From positions 285,001,343 to 285,065,342 of the forward strand of contig NC_090989.1 in the NCBI RefSeq assembly GCF_041146395.1: a DNA stretch of 64,000 nucleotides. Direction: 5' to 3'. The notes under the pieces were generated by a model. It ran no database searches. It was not told the DNA's origin and worked only from the letters and a program-made list of their open reading frames with translations. A program made the position numbers and the translations under genes. Positions 61,845 through 64,000 of this stretch are shown piece by piece. Origin of the DNA: Eulemur rufifrons (Eukaryota > Chordata > Mammalia > Primates > Lemuridae). Each line of letters begins with the position of its first letter. Positions within the stretch are counted from its first letter, which is position 1.

Positions 61845-63211
61845 CACTCGCTTGGCAGACTTTATTTTTTGGGAAAAACACAAAAACAAGTGTACCTCTT
61901 GGGTTGGAAAGGACCCACTGACAACATGGCAAACACGTGTGAGCAATAAATACGCATGTACATTCAAGTATGTGGGGCAGCACTGCGTCCCCCGGAGACC
62001 CTGTGCCCTGGCGTCTGCCTTGCGCTCTTCACAGGTGGGGCCAGCACCCTCCCCTGCCGGGCCCGCCCTGGCAGCTGGGCGTACCACGGGGCGGGGTCCA
62101 GGCCTCCTCCCCAGGCTCGGAGAGCAGGACCCGAGGCACCACCAAGAGGAGGCCACCTCCAGCCCCAGGGGCTCTCCAGAGGGTGGGCCGAGGCCACTGT
62201 CCCCCAAGGGGCCTGGCTCCAGAGGCTCCAGCGGGTCCCGCCTGAGTCTCCAGGCCTGAGCTTTGTGTCCGGTGTTTGGGGACCGGGTGTTTGGGGACTA
62301 GACCCCCCCGTGGGAGGAGGCAGTGATGTCATCATCCTCCGCTGATGGAGGGGAGGAGGGTTCTCGTTTGGGGGAGTTCAGAGGGTTGAGTGGAGCCAAG
62401 CCCCTTCCAGCTTTCGCTGACGCACCGACTCGGTGACGGCCACAGAGCCTAGTCCCACTCTGGGTACCGCCCTCCCTGCCCACCAGTGGCCCCAGGACCA
62501 GGCCCCGCTTGCGTTCTGGCCCAGGGACTTGGAGATCAGGAATGCTGAGGTTCGTGCCCTGTCCCTCCCTCCACAAGGCCCCCATGGCTCAGGACACGTG
62601 CCAGGCCCAGGGATTCCAGGGGCACCTCCCCTGCCCTCTGCTGCCCGGTCTGGGTGGGCTTTCCGTGGCTGCCAGGAGTCGGGGGACAGGCTCAGGGGCA
62701 GCCCTGCCCCAGGGACCAGGCCAGAGGGCATTGAGAGTGTCTGCCACGTGGCCATCGTAGGACCAGCTTTGCGGGACAGGACGTGCCCATGTTTCTGGAA
62801 GCCCCGAGGCTTCAGAGACACCTTTAGGGGGCATGGGGAGATGGCAGGGTTTCACATTTGGCTGGGCAGGACGAGCCCGGGAAAGGGGTGTGGGCAGGGG
62901 GCCGGAGGGTCTGGCCAGCTCTGAGTCTGGGGCCAACATGCTGAAGGCCAGGCCAGCCTGGGGCAGGGGCAGGGGCAGGGGTGAGGCTGGGCCGGGCAGG
63001 CCTGCAGGAGGCCTGGAGTGGAAGCTTGCCCTCCTGCCCCCTGGGTTGGGGATGCCGGCCATGGGGCTGTGTGCCCAGTGTCGGCTCAGAGGAGGGCCTG
63101 GGGCTCAGAGCCTGCCCTCAGCTATGGCTGTGGGGGGATTCGGCTCCTTGGGGGGCTGTGGGCATCGTGGACGATTGTGAGCCCCTGGCGTCCAGGAGTG
63201 GGTGAGGGGCC
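61845..63211 (-). other. GPSM1: GPSM1 3' untranslated region (probable)
   Basis: Lies between the GPSM1 stop codon at 63212-63214 and the minus-strand AATAAA at 61861-61866. No coding exon recognised. The extent rests on that signal alone. Confidence 0.55.
61861..61866 (-). terminator. GPSM1: GPSM1 polyadenylation signal
   Basis: TTTATT on the plus strand, AATAAA on the GPSM1 strand, about 1.35 kb after the GPSM1 stop codon. Confidence 0.65.
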
Positions 63212-63418
63212 TTAGCTGGCACCGGGCTGGCACTGCTGCGGGGGCGCAGGTGGCCCACCTGCCTCCTGCTCTGGGCTGGCGGCGAGGTCCACGCGCTGCT
63301 CGTCCATGCGCTTGGCCTGCACCCTTTGGATGAGGCTGAAGAAGTCCTCGTCCGGCATGGTGGGGCCTCGGGGCAGCACGTCGGGCGGCGGGCAGCGCTG
63401 GTCGTCGATCCTGGAGGA
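63212..63418 (-). CDS. GPSM1: G-protein-signaling modulator 1 (AGS3), last coding exon
   Basis: GPSM1 binds GDP-bound G-alpha(i/o) through C-terminal GoLoco motifs and acts in spindle orientation and receptor-independent G-protein signalling. This exon encodes the last 68 residues. It opens with SSRIDDQRC, the end of one GoLoco motif, and then carries a complete one, EDFFSLIQRVQAKRMDEQR, whose terminal Asp-Glu-Gln-Arg includes the Arg that contacts the nucleotide. The protein ends CQPGAS. The acceptor (tgtgtccactcag on the minus strand) is at 63419-63420. All other exons, including the N-terminal TPR repeats, lie beyond the window. Confidence 0.95.
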   Translation of the reverse strand, partial: SSRIDDQRCPPPDVLPRGPTMPDEDFFSLIQRVQAKRMDEQRVDLAASPEQEAGGPPAPPQQCQPGAS

Positions 63419-64000
63419 CTGAGTGGACACACACAGGGTTGGTGGCCTCACCTCCCTGGGCTGCTTGGCTGGGGACTCACGGACACCTCCGAGGTCAGGC
63501 CCACACCCAGTGGCTCAAGTGGGCTGCTCTGGCCACGTTGGGCCTCCCTGTGTCCACCTGGGAGATCAGCTCCAGGGCCACCTGACTCTGGGGTCTTGCG
63601 CTGGGAGTCCTGACCCCGAGAACAGTCTTCTGGGGGCCGTGTCCCCCAGGGCCTGGGGCTGGCTGCCCAGCAAGGCAGGCTGAATGATACCTGCTGGGCG
63701 TGGGGTGAGCCAGGCCCTGGAGACAGCTGCTGGGATGGGACGGCCCCCGAGGCCTGCCGATCCCCAGGGACAGGCGTGGCCACCCCCTCTGCACTGGCCC
63801 GGAAGCTGGCGCAGCTGGGGCTGACCCTGGCAGACCTGGGGGCTGCAGCTCACGGAGCCATAGTGTGGGGCTCCCCAGGGCTCCCCTCTGGGTCAGGTGG
63901 CTGAGCCCGGGGGCCCTGCCTGCCCCAGCATGGAGGGGGTGCACGAGGGGGCGTCTGGGCTTCTCTGCAGGGCCTGGAGCAGAAGGGCCGGGAGCCGGCA
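63419..64000 (-). other. GPSM1: GPSM1 intron upstream of the last exon
   Basis: No GoLoco-like or other exon is visible on the minus strand up to the window edge, so this is read as intron. GC-rich, no repeat recognised. Confidence 0.6.

Noticed and set aside
61945..61950. Plus-strand AATAAA near the GPSM1 3' end
   Set aside because: It lies about 2 kb beyond the DNLZ poly(A) signal with no plus-strand gene to serve.

Overview
This window is ordinary nuclear DNA from a primate, almost certainly a strepsirrhine (lemur or galago group). Every protein-coding gene has introns with GT/AG junctions. The interspersed repeats are Alu elements, and several carry the strepsirrhine-type left-arm insert (for example around 9170-9225, 20800-20860 and 37695-37745). 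Gene content and order match the human 9q34.3 block INPP5E-PMPCA-ENTR1-SNAPC4-CARD9-DNLZ-GPSM1, shown here in the opposite orientation to the human reference. Assignments come from remembered human protein sequences and from splice-phase bookkeeping; no database search was run.

Layout. 1-3105: 3' end of INPP5E (+), a ciliary phosphoinositide 5-phosphatase. 3106-5914: quiet intergenic DNA between convergent genes. 5915-17009: complete PMPCA (-), the alpha subunit of the mitochondrial processing peptidase, 13 coding exons, 525 aa. 17010-17267: compact CpG-rich bidirectional promoter. 17268-24605: complete ENTR1/SDCCAG3 (+), 10 coding exons, 434 aa. 26080-45990: complete SNAPC4 (+), the Myb-domain subunit of the snRNA-activating complex, 22 coding exons, 1390 aa. 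49091-57690: complete CARD9 (+), 12 coding exons, 536 aa. 57700-59965: complete DNLZ (+), 3 exons, 168 aa. 61845-64000: last exon and 3'UTR of GPSM1 (-). For each complete gene, summing my exon coordinates gives an intact frame from ATG to stop, which is the strongest internal check on these models.

The genes do not form a pathway. PMPCA and DNLZ are both mitochondrial (presequence cleavage; escort of the mitochondrial Hsp70). INPP5E and ENTR1 both relate to cilium and endosome traffic. SNAPC4 drives snRNA promoters, CARD9 signals in innate antifungal immunity, and GPSM1 regulates G-alpha(i).

I saw no undescribed genetic system. The most unusual structures are non-coding: a ~1.57 kb array of a 28-bp minisatellite inside a CARD9 intron, which is open in many reading frames on both strands and creates false ORFs up to 686 codons; an 11-copy 40-42 bp minisatellite in DNLZ intron 1; and ENTR1 coding exon 2, part of which looks derived from an ancient antisense MIR element.
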